DNA of 64,000 nucleotides from Ruminococcus turbiniformis (GCF_020687545.1 NZ_JAJEQX010000004.1:94126-158125), one strand, 5' to 3'; counted from the first letter of the stretch, positions 37,477-46,808 are shown. Numbers and translations are program-made. Notes: generated by a model from the sequence alone, not told the origin.

Positions 37477-37500
37477 CGCGCCCGCAAAACAGGGCGCACA
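37477..37500 (-). promoter_or_regulatory. Leader hairpin of the yebC transcript
   Basis: GCGCCC and GGGCGC pair around an eight-base loop, about 15 bases after the -10 box. Confidence 0.45.
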
Positions 37501-37512
37501 CTGTGCTTTACA

Positions 37513-37541
37513 ATTTTATCACGATTCGGTGAATCTGTAAA
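37513..37541 (-). promoter_or_regulatory. Promoter of yebC-metY
   Basis: Minus strand TTTACA (37536-37541), 17 bases, TAAAAT (37513-37518). Confidence 0.6.
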
Positions 37542-37572
37542 CTGTGATCTGGAAACACAATTTGGAACCTTT

Positions 37573-37929
37573 CTATGTAGGCAGCTCCAGGCTGATCCGG
37601 ATCGCACGGTCCACTTTTCGCATCATTGCGCTGTCTATGTGGCAGACATATTCTTTCAGGCGCTGTTTGTCGATTGTCCGGATCTGTTCCAGCAGTATGA
37701 CGGAATTCTTTACGATTCTGTAGTCTCTCGTGCTGATCTCAATATGTGTGGGGAGTTTCGCCTTGTTCATCCTCGATGTAATCGCCGCGCAGATCACAGT
37801 CGGGCTGTGCCTGTTCCCGACATTGTTCTGTATGACGAGCACCGGGCGTACTCCTCCCTGTTCAGATCCCACAACCGGACTTAAGTCCGCATAGTAAATA
37901 TCTCCGCGTCTGATTACCAATCTTCTCAC
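37573..37929 (-). CDS. MazF/EndoA-type mRNA endoribonuclease
   Basis: 118 residues. [21 protein letters not shown] and RPVLVIQNN open the toxin fold, with [18 protein letters not shown] in the middle. Family members cleave mRNA at short sequence motifs. It is placed behind alr, as ndoA is in B. subtilis, but no antitoxin gene is seen in the 82-base gap. Either the antitoxin is elsewhere or the protein is controlled differently. Confidence 0.88.
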   Translation of the reverse strand: MRRLVIRRGDIYYADLSPVVGSEQGGVRPVLVIQNNVGNRHSPTVICAAITSRMNKAKLPTHIEISTRDYRIVKNSVILLEQIRTIDKQRLKEYVCHIDSAMMRKVDRAIRISLELPT

Positions 37930-38011
37930 ACTCCGATCAAATCAAGATACTTCATTATTCCCTGTTTCATCGGATGTATGCATCTGATTTTCTTGTTCTA
38001 CGCTGCCGGAC

Positions 38012-39169
38012 TTACGAATCAACTTCCAGTATCCTGCCATCCTGCATGTACATGCGGGGAATTCTTTTCCCGAGACAGCAGACAAACTCGTAGTTAAACC
38101 GGCCGCTGAGCGCGGACAGCTCCTCCACTGAGATCCTGTCATCTCCGTCTTCCCCGACAAGGATCACCCGGTCCATAAACTTTGTCTCCGGAATCTCCGT
38201 CACGTCCACCATGAACTGATCCATGCACACTCTGCCGAGAATCTTTGCCCGCTTTCCGTGGATCAGCACAGATCCTTTGTTCGACAGGGAGCGCGGATAG
38301 CCGTCTCCGTAGCCGACAGGAATCGTGGCCACCCTCATCTTCTTCTCTGCGGTAAACGTCCCTCCGTAGCTGATCGACGTTCCCGGCTCCACGTCTTTTA
38401 CGAAAGAGACATGGCTGACCAGCGTAAGCGCCGGACGCAGACGGACTGCCTCCTTATTCACCTCGTCCGAAGGATACATGCCGTAGGTCGCGATGCCGGC
38501 TCTTGCAAGATCATGCTTCATATCCGGAAAATCAATGATTCCCGCACTGTTGTCGCAGTCAAAATAGCGGATCGGAACGTGTCTCTTCTCCATCTGCTCT
38601 TTCATCCAGAGAAAACGCCTGTGCTGCTCCAGCGTGTAGGTTTTATCCGTCTCATCTGCCTTTGCGAAGTGGGTAAACATTCCTTCCAGGCAGACGCGGG
38701 GCAGTTTTCCGATCCGCTCGATCGTCTCCGCGCTCTCCTCACTGACCGGGAATCCGATCCGTCCCATCCCCGTATCGATCTTGATATGGAAACAGACGTC
38801 TTTCCCTTTTCTCTGCGCTTCCTTCGAGATCGCCTCCGCCATCTCCTCCGTGTACACGGCAGGGCGGATCTCAAGATCGATCATCTCTTCGTACTGGTCC
38901 GGAAATACGCATCCAAGCACAAGGATCGGCTTTCTGATCCCGTGTTCGCGGAGCGCCGCCGCCTCCTCCATACATGCGACTGCAAAGCCCCACACATAGG
39001 ACGTCTCCTCAAACATCCGGGCAATCGGAACCGCGCCGTGACCGTATCCGTCTGTCTTTACTACTGCGATCAGCCGGGCGTTCTCCCCGATCCGCTTTTT
39101 CATCTGTTCCATATTTTCTCTGACTGCATCAAGGTCTATTACAGCGCAAACCCTGTTATGCTGTTTCAT
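38012..39169 (-). CDS. alr: Alanine racemase
   Basis: 385 residues. PLP lysine in LIAVVKTDGYGHGAVP (about residue 38), catalytic tyrosine in TSISYGGTFTAEK (about 270), and YGDGYPRSLSNKG. Makes D-alanine for peptidoglycan. Overlaps nnr upstream by four bases. Confidence 0.95.
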   Translation of the reverse strand: MKQHNRVCAVIDLDAVRENMEQMKKRIGENARLIAVVKTDGYGHGAVPIARMFEETSYVWGFAVACMEEAAALREHGIRKPILVLGCVFPDQYEEMIDLEIRPAVYTEEMAEAISKEAQRKGKDVCFHIKIDTGMGRIGFPVSEESAETIERIGKLPRVCLEGMFTHFAKADETDKTYTLEQHRRFLWMKEQMEKRHVPIRYFDCDNSAGIIDFPDMKHDLARAGIATYGMYPSDEVNKEAVRLRPALTLVSHVSFVKDVEPGTSISYGGTFTAEKKMRVATIPVGYGDGYPRSLSNKGSVLIHGKRAKILGRVCMDQFMVDVTEIPETKFMDRVILVGEDGDDRISVEELSALSGRFNYEFVCCLGKRIPRMYMQDGRILEVDS

Positions 39170-40701
39170 TTTCTTTCTTCTCCTTTAGTCTGTCCGGGAA
39201 TCGCTTCCCCATTTTCACACTCCGCTATGCAGCGTTCCAGCCCTTCGATCAGATCCCCCGCCAGAACACTGTATCCGCCTTTTGCGCGCCGCGCCTCATC
39301 GCCGCCGCATGCGTGCAGGTACACTCCCGCCGCCGCACTTTGAAACGCATCTTTTCCCTGGGCCAAAAGCCCGGTGATCACGCCTGCAAGCACGTCCCCG
39401 GAGCCTGCCTTTGCCATGGCGCTGTTCCCCGCAAGGTTGAGAAACGGATGCCGTCCTTCTTCGGACACCACGGTCCGGCTGTCTTTCAGCACGCAGACAG
39501 CCCCGTATTCCCGCGCGAACTCCCGCGCGGAAGCCACCCGGTCTTCTGTGATCCCGGGAATGCTCTTCCCTGTAAGACGTGACATTTCTTTCATATGCGG
39601 CGTGACAATCACCGGGCCGGGCATTTTCCCAAGCCGTCCGGTATCCCGGCTCAGAAGGTTGAGTCCGTCGGCGTCGATCACGCACGGCACGGTCACATGG
39701 TCAGTCACATAGTTGAAAATCTGTTCCGATACACTGCTCTGTCCCAGTCCGCTTCCGATGCAGACCACATCCGCCCAGGCGAGGAGTTCTCTCATCTGCT
39801 CCTCGTCAAATCCGTCATAACAGGACAGAACTGCCTCCGGGAGAAGCTGCTGCAGAACCGGCCGGTTGTCCGAAGCCGTACAGATTCTTACAAGCCCTGC
39901 TCCCACCGCGTAGGCTGCGCGCGCGGAGAGATATGCGGCTCCGGCCATTCCGCTGCTTCCGGTAATCATAAGAACTTTTCCGTAAGTCCCCTTGTGGGAA
40001 TCAGGTTTCCGCTGCGGCAGCAGAGAGGCAATGTCTTCCCTGTCGTAAGTAAAGCACACGTCTTCATTATTATCGAAATACTCTGTCCGTATCCCGATCG
40101 GAACGGCCACCGTTTCCCCGGAATAATTCTTTCCGGGATAGAGCTCGCTTCCCGCTTTCACGCAGGCCATGGCCGCGGTCAGATCCGCCCGGAAAGCCGT
40201 TCCCAGGATTCTGCCCGTGCGGGCACACACTCCGGACGGAATGTCAACCGCGACTTTCGCGCACTTCTGTTCGTTCATCCACCGGATCACATCGCAGTAC
40301 CGTCCGGAGATATCGCGGCTTAGCCCCACGCCGAATACCGCATCTATTATAACAGTATATTCGCGGTCCGGTATTTCAGTGAATATTTTCACTCCGGCGC
40401 GTGCGGCAATCTTTTTCTGAAGAGCGCACTCCGCACTCATGGACTCCTCCCGTCCCGCAAAAAGCACATCCGCCCTGTCCTTCTCATCTTCCAGAAGCCT
40501 GGCAATGGCAAATCCGTCCCCGCCGTTGTTGCCGCTTCCGCACACGACAAGCGCTCTCGACGTGTCAATTCCACGCCTGTGCATGGCTTCAACGGTCCCG
40601 AGCGCAGCCCGCTCCATGAGCACTAGGGAGGGAATACCGACTTCGTTTATCGTGTGCATGTCCGCAGATCTCATCTGCTCTGAATCCGGCAGATATCTCA
40701 T
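39166..40701 (-). CDS. nnr: Bifunctional NAD(P)H-hydrate repair enzyme
   Basis: 511 residues with two domains. The N-terminal YjeF_N epimerase (about 1-210: VCGSGNNGGDGFAIARLL at 52-69) and the C-terminal ADP-dependent dehydratase (about 220-495: GMAGAAYLSARAAYAVGAG, then AGSGDVLAGVITGLLAQG near 445 with the catalytic Asp). Together they repair hydrated NADH and NADPH. Operon nnr-alr-mazF. Confidence 0.93.
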   Translation of the reverse strand: MRYLPDSEQMRSADMHTINEVGIPSLVLMERAALGTVEAMHRRGIDTSRALVVCGSGNNGGDGFAIARLLEDEKDRADVLFAGREESMSAECALQKKIAARAGVKIFTEIPDREYTVIIDAVFGVGLSRDISGRYCDVIRWMNEQKCAKVAVDIPSGVCARTGRILGTAFRADLTAAMACVKAGSELYPGKNYSGETVAVPIGIRTEYFDNNEDVCFTYDREDIASLLPQRKPDSHKGTYGKVLMITGSSGMAGAAYLSARAAYAVGAGLVRICTASDNRPVLQQLLPEAVLSCYDGFDEEQMRELLAWADVVCIGSGLGQSSVSEQIFNYVTDHVTVPCVIDADGLNLLSRDTGRLGKMPGPVIVTPHMKEMSRLTGKSIPGITEDRVASAREFAREYGAVCVLKDSRTVVSEEGRHPFLNLAGNSAMAKAGSGDVLAGVITGLLAQGKDAFQSAAAGVYLHACGGDEARRAKGGYSVLAGDLIEGLERCIAECENGEAIPGQTKGEERK

Positions 40702-40783
40702 GAACCGACACCGTCCTTTCCATTCTCAGTTCTCAGCACAGCTCTGTTCTCTGTATTTCAGCTGTGCAGTATATCACAATATA

Positions 40784-40804
40784 CCCCGCAGTATCACTGC
40801 GGGG
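40784..40804 (-). terminator. Terminator of rex
   Basis: CCCCGCAGT pairs with ACTGCGGGG around a three-base loop. It is downstream of the rex stop and upstream of nnr. Confidence 0.7.
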
Positions 40805-40907
40805 CCTGCTCTGTTTCCTTATAACTTCTGTCTGACTTTTTCCTGCTGCTTTCTGAATCTCTTACTTTCCGATTTCCTGCTGTCGGTTTTCTTAACTTTC
40901 CGTTCTC

Positions 40908-41552
40908 TTATTTCTTCTTTGCCTCTTTCCGTCTGCTGATGTTGTAGGACAGCTGCATCAGGCTGTCTGAGAGATGCACGCTCTCCACAATCACGTCTTT
41001 GGGCAGATCGAGATCCATATGTGCAAAATTCCAGATCGCCTTGATCCCGTTTGCAACAAGAAGATCTGCCACTTCCACTACCTTTGACTTCGGAATGGTA
41101 AGCGCGGCGATCTCAATTTCGTTGTTCTGAAGGAAATCAACCAACTCATCCATCATGCGCACCTGAATCCCACGGATGGACATTCCTTCCAGTCTCGGGT
41201 TGACATCAAAAAGGCTCTTCAGTATGAACCCGCTCTTCTCAAAAGAAGCATAATTGGCAAGAGCCTGTCCGAGATTGCCGGCTCCGATAATAATAAAATT
41301 ATGTGTCTTGTTCAGTCCGAGGATCTTGCCGATCTCTGTATAGAGATACTTCACATTATAGCCGTATCCCTGCTGTCCGAACCCGCCGAAATTGTTGAGA
41401 TCCTGACGGATCTGTGACGCGGTAACGTTCATCTTCTTGCTGAGATCGTTCGATGAGATTCTCTCCACGCCCGCCTCCAGCAGATCACCGAGATAACGAT
41501 GATATCTCGGCAGCCTCGAAATTACAGCGCGCGATATTTTTCTATGTTCCAT
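40908..41552 (-). CDS. rex: Redox-sensing repressor Rex
   Basis: 214 residues from the ATG at 41552 (AAGGTGATAAAA upstream; an ORF start 11 codons earlier lacks a site). Winged helix (ISRAVISRLPRYHRYLGDLL and MNVTASQIRQDLNNFG) then a Rossmann domain GAGNLGQALANY (about 91-102) for NADH. Rex represses fermentative genes while NADH is low. A consensus promoter lies at 41648-41676. A likely target is the alcohol dehydrogenase at 26454. Confidence 0.95.
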   Translation of the reverse strand: MEHRKISRAVISRLPRYHRYLGDLLEAGVERISSNDLSKKMNVTASQIRQDLNNFGGFGQQGYGYNVKYLYTEIGKILGLNKTHNFIIIGAGNLGQALANYASFEKSGFILKSLFDVNPRLEGMSIRGIQVRMMDELVDFLQNNEIEIAALTIPKSKVVEVADLLVANGIKAIWNFAHMDLDLPKDVIVESVHLSDSLMQLSYNISRRKEAKKK

Positions 41553-41647
41553 TTTTATCACCTTCCATCGCAGGCAATTTCCCACTCACTTTTATAAACC
41601 TCCAGGGATGGAATTGCTTTCTCTGCATTCTTTTCATAATCTACTTT

Positions 41648-41676
41648 ATTATATAAAAGACTTAAACTTCTGTCAA
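41648..41676 (-). promoter_or_regulatory. Consensus sigma-A promoter of rex
   Basis: Minus strand TTGACA (41671-41676), 17-base spacer, TATAAT (41648-41653). A perfect consensus match, about 95 bases before the Rex start. Confidence 0.85.
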
Positions 41677-41705
41677 TTTTTACTTTCATTTTCACAGGAT
41701 TCCGA

Positions 41706-41711
41706 TATAAT
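41706..41711 (+). promoter_or_regulatory. -10 box of the ABC-F gene
   Basis: TATAAT at 41706-41711, 40 bases before the ABC-F start. The -35 (CTTTCA at 41683) is weak. Confidence 0.45.
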
Positions 41712-41750
41712 GGTAGTTGAGCGTCAGCACAAAAACGGAGGATAACTACC
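41712..41750 (+). promoter_or_regulatory. Leader inverted repeat abutting the ABC-F start codon
   Basis: GGTAGTT (41712-41718) and AACTACC (41744-41750) are perfect complements that place the GGAGG ribosome binding site in the loop and end at the ATG. It could slow initiation. Confidence 0.5.
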
Positions 41751-43751
41751 ATGATACTCGCATGTCACAATATTGATAAATCTTTCGGAGAACGCGTGAT
41801 TGTCCGCAACGGCTCGTTCCACATTGAGGAACGTGAAAAGGCCGCTCTTGTCGGAATCAACGGCGCCGGAAAGTCCACCATACTGAAAATGATCATGAAC
41901 GAAGAACCTCTGGACGGCGGCGAGATCATCCTCGCCAGAGGGAAAACGATCGGATATCTCGCGCAGCACCAGAATCTTCTGCCGGGCGGTACAATCTATG
42001 AGGAGATGCGCACTGCCAAGTCGGACATTATTGAGATGGAGCAGAAAATCCGTTCCATAGAGCAGGAACTCAAATCGCTCTCCGGCGATGCCCTCTCCGA
42101 CAGGCTCGAGACGTACAACCGGCTTCAGTCAGAATTTGAGGCGAAAAACGGTTACGCCTGTGAGAGCGAAATTGTCGGCGTTCTGAAGGGACTCGGTTTT
42201 TCGGAGGACGATTTCTCCAAAAAGACCGACACGCTCTCCGGAGGGCAGAAAACACGCGTTTCTCTCGGCAAGCTGCTCCTGACCAGCCCGGACATTCTTC
42301 TTCTGGACGAGCCGACCAACCATCTTGATCTGAATTCCATTGCCTGGCTTGAGACCTATCTTCTCAACTATAAAGGCGCCGTATTTATCGTCTCCCACGA
42401 CCGGTACTTCTTAAACCGTGTCGTCACGAAGGTTGTGGAGATTGAAAGCGGAGAGATCCGCATGTATATGGGGAACTACCGGGCATACTCCGAGAAGAAG
42501 CAGCAGATCCGCGATGCCCGCCTCAAAGAATATTTTAACCAGCAAAGAGAGATCCGGCATCAGCAGGCAGTGATCGAAAAGCTCCGCTCGTTCAACAGGG
42601 AGAAGTCCATCCGCCGGGCGGAGAGCCGTGAGAAAATGCTGGAAAAGATGCAGCCCGTGGAGAAGCCGACGGAGGCGGTCACGGAGATGCACTTCACGCT
42701 GGAGCCCGCCCTCGTAAGCGGCAATGACGTACTGAAAGTCGAAGACCTCTCCAAGCAGTTCGACGGCCAGGTCCTCTTCCGCGATGTGAATTTCGAGATC
42801 CGCCGCGGGGAACATGTGGCCATTATCGGCGACAACGGCACCGGAAAGACGACTCTCCTGAAAATACTGAATCAGGTACAGCAGGCAGATACCGGTTCCT
42901 TTACTCTCGGTTCCAAAGTGCAGATCGGCTACTATGACCAGGAGCACCATGTTCTGCACGACGAGAAGACGATCTTTGACGAGATCTCGGACGCATACCC
43001 CACGCTGAACAACACGCAGATCCGGAATACGCTGGCCGCGTTCCAGTTCACAGGAGATGACGTTTTCAAAGAGATCCGCTCTTTAAGCGGCGGGGAGAAA
43101 GGCCGTGTCTCGCTGGCAAAGCTGATGCTTTCCGAGGCGAACTTTCTCATCCTGGACGAGCCGACAAACCATCTGGACATTGCATCCAAAGAGATTCTCG
43201 AGGAGGCGCTCAACAATTACACCGGCACCCTCCTCTACGTCTCCCACGACCGGTATTTTATCAACAGTACCGCGTCCAGGATAATGGAGCTTGTCAACCA
43301 GACTTTTGTCAACTATATCGGGAATTACGACTACTATCTCGAAAAGAAGGACGAGCTGACCAGGGTCTATGCCGCCTCTTCCTCATCCGGCCAGACACCC
43401 TCCGGACTCAGAGGCGCCGCATCCGGAGAAGCCAGAGGAGCCTCCGTTTCCGGCGGAATCTCTTCCGTAGAAAACGCAGCCGGATCTGCCGGCGGTCCTG
43501 CAGGTTCCAAGCTTGACTGGAAAGAGCAGAAAGAACAGCAGGCCCGGGAGCGGAAGCGGAAAAATGATCTGAAAAAGACAGAAGAAGAGATCAGCCGCCT
43601 TGAGGATCGGAATGCACAGATCGACATGGAAATGACGAAGGAAGAAGTGTATTCCAACTCCGTCAAATGTCAGGAACTCTCCGAAGAACGTGCCGGGAAC
43701 GAAGCCCGGCTGGAAGAACTATACGAATTATGGGAAGAGCTGGCCGAATAG
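41751..43751 (+). CDS. ABC-F family ATPase
   Basis: 666 residues, no membrane span. Two nucleotide-binding domains with GINGAGKST (about 36) and GDNGTGKTT (about 362) Walker A loops, signature LSGGQKTRVSLGKLL and LSGGEKGRVSLAKLM, and an interdomain linker with ESREKMLEKMQPVEKP. A Ser/Gly/Ala-rich stretch (about 545-580) precedes a C-terminal coiled coil, as in YdiF-like ABC-F proteins. They act on ribosomes; some protect against antibiotics. Confidence 0.9.
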   Translation: MILACHNIDKSFGERVIVRNGSFHIEEREKAALVGINGAGKSTILKMIMNEEPLDGGEIILARGKTIGYLAQHQNLLPGGTIYEEMRTAKSDIIEMEQKIRSIEQELKSLSGDALSDRLETYNRLQSEFEAKNGYACESEIVGVLKGLGFSEDDFSKKTDTLSGGQKTRVSLGKLLLTSPDILLLDEPTNHLDLNSIAWLETYLLNYKGAVFIVSHDRYFLNRVVTKVVEIESGEIRMYMGNYRAYSEKKQQIRDARLKEYFNQQREIRHQQAVIEKLRSFNREKSIRRAESREKMLEKMQPVEKPTEAVTEMHFTLEPALVSGNDVLKVEDLSKQFDGQVLFRDVNFEIRRGEHVAIIGDNGTGKTTLLKILNQVQQADTGSFTLGSKVQIGYYDQEHHVLHDEKTIFDEISDAYPTLNNTQIRNTLAAFQFTGDDVFKEIRSLSGGEKGRVSLAKLMLSEANFLILDEPTNHLDIASKEILEEALNNYTGTLLYVSHDRYFINSTASRIMELVNQTFVNYIGNYDYYLEKKDELTRVYAASSSSGQTPSGLRGAASGEARGASVSGGISSVENAAGSAGGPAGSKLDWKEQKEQQARERKRKNDLKKTEEEISRLEDRNAQIDMEMTKEEVYSNSVKCQELSEERAGNEARLEELYELWEELAE

Positions 43752-43790
43752 ACCGAAAACCGGATTTTGGCCCGGCGCCGTCCAAAAAAC

Positions 43791-43834
43791 AAGTCCGCGG
43801 ATACGCATGATGCATTTCCACGGACTTATTTTTT
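43791..43834. terminator. Terminator between abc-F and degV
   Basis: AAGTCCG (43791-43797) pairs with CGGACTT (43821-43827) with an inner partial stem, followed by A then seven T on the plus strand. Confidence 0.8.
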
Positions 43835-43850
43835 TATCTGTGATTTTTCA

Positions 43851-44714
43851 CTACCTGTGATCTCCCACACAGAAGACTGCAACGACACCCGGACCGGTGT
43901 GGCTTCCGATTACGGTTCCGATGTTGTTGATCATAATATTGTCGATCCCCATCTTCTCCCGCACAAGTTTTGCCACGTACTCGGCGTCCTCCAGGCAGTC
44001 GCCGTGGGTAATCATGATAATCTCGTTGTCATAGCCTTTTGCCTGCTCAGCCGCCATGTCCACGATCCTGTTCAGAGACTTCTTTCTGCCTCTCTCCTTG
44101 CCGATTACCTGAAGTTTTCCTTCGTTATCCATATGTATGATCGGCTTGATCTGCACAAGTGTTCCGAGCACTGCCGTCGTCTTGGAGACACGGCCGCCCC
44201 TGTGAAGGTGGTTTAAGTCATCCACTGTCACATCATGGCAGATATGAAGTTTGTTTTCCTCTGCCCACTGTGCGACTTCCTCGATCGTTTTTCCTTTTTC
44301 TTTCTCCTTCAGCGCGTAGTACAGAAGCATCGCCTCGCCAAGACACGCGCAGAGCGTATCCACTACGATTACCTTCGATCCCGGATATTTTTCTTCCAGC
44401 ATCTGTCCGGCAATACGCATGCTGTTGAGCGTACCGCTTAAACCAGATGAAAATCCGAGATGGAGCACGTCTTTTCCTTCTTTTACAAAAGGCTCCAGCA
44501 TATCAGCCGCCTCTTCCGGGTTTACCTGAGAAGTGACAGACATCTTTCCTTCTCTTAATTTTGCAAAAAATTCTTTTGCGGACAGTCCTTCCATATCCGT
44601 GTATGTCTCACCATCAATCGTATATTTTAAGGGAATTACGGGAACATGTCTCTCTTCCAGCCACTCTTTTGGCACATCCACTGTGCTGTTCACTGTGATC
44701 ACATAGTCTCTCAC
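43851..44714 (-). CDS. DegV family fatty-acid-binding protein
   Basis: 287 residues. VTVNSTVDVPKEWLEE at the start, TSQVNPEEAADMLEPF and HLGFSSGLSGTLNSMRIA (about 87-104), then HRGGRVSKTTAVLGTLVQIKP (about 170) are DegV hallmarks. These proteins hold fatty acids for the FakA kinase (family knowledge); no fakA is adjacent. Confidence 0.88.
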   Translation of the reverse strand: MRDYVITVNSTVDVPKEWLEERHVPVIPLKYTIDGETYTDMEGLSAKEFFAKLREGKMSVTSQVNPEEAADMLEPFVKEGKDVLHLGFSSGLSGTLNSMRIAGQMLEEKYPGSKVIVVDTLCACLGEAMLLYYALKEKEKGKTIEEVAQWAEENKLHICHDVTVDDLNHLHRGGRVSKTTAVLGTLVQIKPIIHMDNEGKLQVIGKERGRKKSLNRIVDMAAEQAKGYDNEIIMITHGDCLEDAEYVAKLVREKMGIDNIMINNIGTVIGSHTGPGVVAVFCVGDHR

Positions 44715-44840
44715 GATTCTCTCCTCCTGATAATCTTATTTGCCCGTCTCCGGTGTGCCGGCAGGGAAACGTTTTATCGTTCAGACGGGCAGTGGTCTTA
44801 TATATAATACCATTATTCCGGGCGAGAATCAAAATAATTT

Positions 44841-45068
44841 TCAGTTCATCTTCACATTCAGATAGTTCCGGCCCGAAAGCGTCTTGTTAAACGCCAGGAA
44901 ACAGAGCACGAGAATACACCCCGCCGCAAAACCGTACAGGTTGAAAAGGGAAGTCAGCACAAGGAGCATCAGCCTCATAAATTTCAGTGCATAACCAAGT
45001 TCAAAGTTGGGCTGGGTGTAATTAGCCACCGCCACAAATGCCATGTAGAGCATCACTTCCGAGTTGAG
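44841..45068 (-). pseudogene. C-terminal fragment of a GerA-family spore germination protein
   Basis: About 74 residues with two spans. VMLYMAFVAVANYTQPNFEL and GYALKFMRLMLLVLTSLFN match the end of the membrane domain of GerAA-type germinant receptor subunits. In frame, the sequence runs upstream only to a stop four codons before VMLYM. At that point the integrase-bearing element starts, so the rest of the gene should lie at the far end of the element, outside this window. The C-terminal end NYLNVKMN is shorter than typical. Confidence 0.65.
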
Positions 45069-45183
45069 TCATTCTTTCTATTCATGCAATTCTTTATATG
45101 TCTACAATCATCGGTTTTCCGCCACCTTTTCAATTTGTCACTTTCATATAACTATTTGTAATAGCTCATATCTTTTTATATAA

Positions 45184-45234
45184 TGGTGTAAACTTGGTGT
45201 AAATGGTGTAAAAATTAATCTGCATTGGTGTAAA
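45184..45234. repeat. Four TGGTGTAAA repeats at the element's left end
   Basis: Copies at 45184-45192, 45195-45203, 45204-45212 and 45226-45234, all the same strand, between the gerA junction and the integrase stop. Tn916-type integrases have an N-terminal domain that binds direct repeats near the ends, so these are likely arm sites. Confidence 0.65.
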
Positions 45235-45265
45235 TAATTTTTCGAGTTTTGCTGGTTATCAAGCA

Positions 45266-46432
45266 CTATGATATTCCTCGCATAACCCTGAAAAATTCTT
45301 CATTTACAAAGTCGCATTCTGTTGAAATATATATATCTGCAGTAGTACGATATGACGCATGTCCCATTATCTTTTGTAGAACATTAGGATTTATATTCAT
45401 TTCTGCCAACCGAGTGCAGAACGTGTGTCTGCAGATATGGCATGATATCTTAGGTAGTTGATCTTCATGGCATGCATTATATTCTGACACGATGCGATAC
45501 AGATAATCATTGATTCGCGCCGTTAATATTGGCAGCCCTGTACGCGAATGGACTACAAATCCAGAATATCCATCTACATTTACTCCAAATTTAAAGGCAT
45601 CAAAATATGTTGTTTCCTTTAAATACAACAATAGCTGGTATACATCGTCTGACATTGGTACTTTTCTGGTTCCGCTTTCTGTTTTAGTGGTATCAATGTG
45701 ATATTTAGTTCTGCTATTTGCATCTCCTTGTACAAACTGATGATTTACATCAATCACGCGATTCTTCAAATCGATATCTTTCCATGTTAATCCAGTAGCT
45801 TCTCCAATCCGAAGGCCCGTGAGAAGCATAAGCTTAACAAGCAGCAAATAATTCTGCCCATATGGTTTCGATTCACATTCTTCCAGAAGCTTTCTTGTTT
45901 CTTCTTTCGTCATGGCTTTTCTGGGGTTCTTACCACAATAAGGTTTTATGCATCCCTCCGCATAATTTTTTCGAATCAAATCGTCGTCAAAGGCCAAATT
46001 CAGCGAGTTATTTATATATTTGTGAACGCAACGAATTGTACCATGGGAATACCCCTTTTCGTCAAGCTCTTTGTAGAATAATACAATGTCTGACTTAACA
46101 ATATCTTTGATTTTTTTATTTCCCAGCCATGAATCTTTAACCCAGCGCTTATACTCTAATTCATATTTATATTTTGTACGATCTTTAAGTGTTGTTGATT
46201 GTGCTAAATATCTATCAAACAATTGATTTAGAGTGTATTCATTGGTATAAATTCCAAGCTGCAAATCTTTATTGATATCAGTTTCTTTTTTTCTTAGATC
46301 AGAGAGTGTTTTTGCATAAACATATTTCCTTTTTCCTGAAGGATCAGTGTACCGATACATATATGTCAAATCTTTCCTTTGGCTTTCTCCAGCCCTTAAC
46401 ACCCGACCTCTATTATCTTTTCTCCTTTCCAT
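45266..46432 (-). CDS. int: Tn916-family tyrosine integrase
   Basis: 388 residues. The N-terminus ERRKDNRGRVLRAGESQRKD is nearly that of Tn916 Int and forms the arm-binding domain. Catalytic residues of the C-terminal domain: Arg in TGLRIGEATG (about 210), HICRHTF, GHASYRTT, and the nucleophile Tyr in TADIYIST. It directs integration and, with Xis, excision by a covalent phosphotyrosine intermediate. It reads toward the left end. Confidence 0.93.
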   Translation of the reverse strand: MERRKDNRGRVLRAGESQRKDLTYMYRYTDPSGKRKYVYAKTLSDLRKKETDINKDLQLGIYTNEYTLNQLFDRYLAQSTTLKDRTKYKYELEYKRWVKDSWLGNKKIKDIVKSDIVLFYKELDEKGYSHGTIRCVHKYINNSLNLAFDDDLIRKNYAEGCIKPYCGKNPRKAMTKEETRKLLEECESKPYGQNYLLLVKLMLLTGLRIGEATGLTWKDIDLKNRVIDVNHQFVQGDANSRTKYHIDTTKTESGTRKVPMSDDVYQLLLYLKETTYFDAFKFGVNVDGYSGFVVHSRTGLPILTARINDYLYRIVSEYNACHEDQLPKISCHICRHTFCTRLAEMNINPNVLQKIMGHASYRTTADIYISTECDFVNEEFFRVMRGIS

Positions 46433-46535
46433 TATGCTTGCCCCTTTCTATTGATTATAAGAAAAGAGCCTTGACATGACACTATAAGTATATCACATCA
46501 ACGCTCCCTTTGAGCTGATTTTCTCCAGTTAATAA

Positions 46536-46736
46536 TTACCATGTGTTTATACTAGCCAGATAATCATCAAATTGCCTCCGCTTAATCAGCCTGTGTGTCC
46601 CTTTAAATAAGACAAAACTACAACCAGGCTCATTTGTCTTTTCCCGCAATTCATTGACTCCAATATGGTACATTGCTGAAGCCTCTTCCAATGTTAAATT
46701 CATCTTTTCCCATACAGGGATATCTATTTTTCCCAA
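46536..46736 (-). CDS. xis: Tn916-type excisionase Xis
   Basis: 66 residues from a TTG at 46736, chosen because AGAAGGAGG lies eight bases upstream and the product then starts GKIDIPVWEKMNLTLEEAS, like Tn916 Xis. Winged-helix end KGTHRLIKRRQFDDYL. Bends the attachment sites and steers Int to excision. A CCATATT box is 73 bases upstream. Confidence 0.85.
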   Translation of the reverse strand: MGKIDIPVWEKMNLTLEEASAMYHIGVNELREKTNEPGCSFVLFKGTHRLIKRRQFDDYLASINTW

Positions 46737-46808
46737 TACGGACGCCTCCTTCTCTTTTAGTTTTTCCAATTTTTCCTAATTAAATACACTCCATCGTTTT
46801 TCCTTCAT

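Noticed and set aside
38258..39343. 361-codon plus-strand open frame
   Set aside because: Antisense to alr and the end of nnr, with no RBS or known motif.
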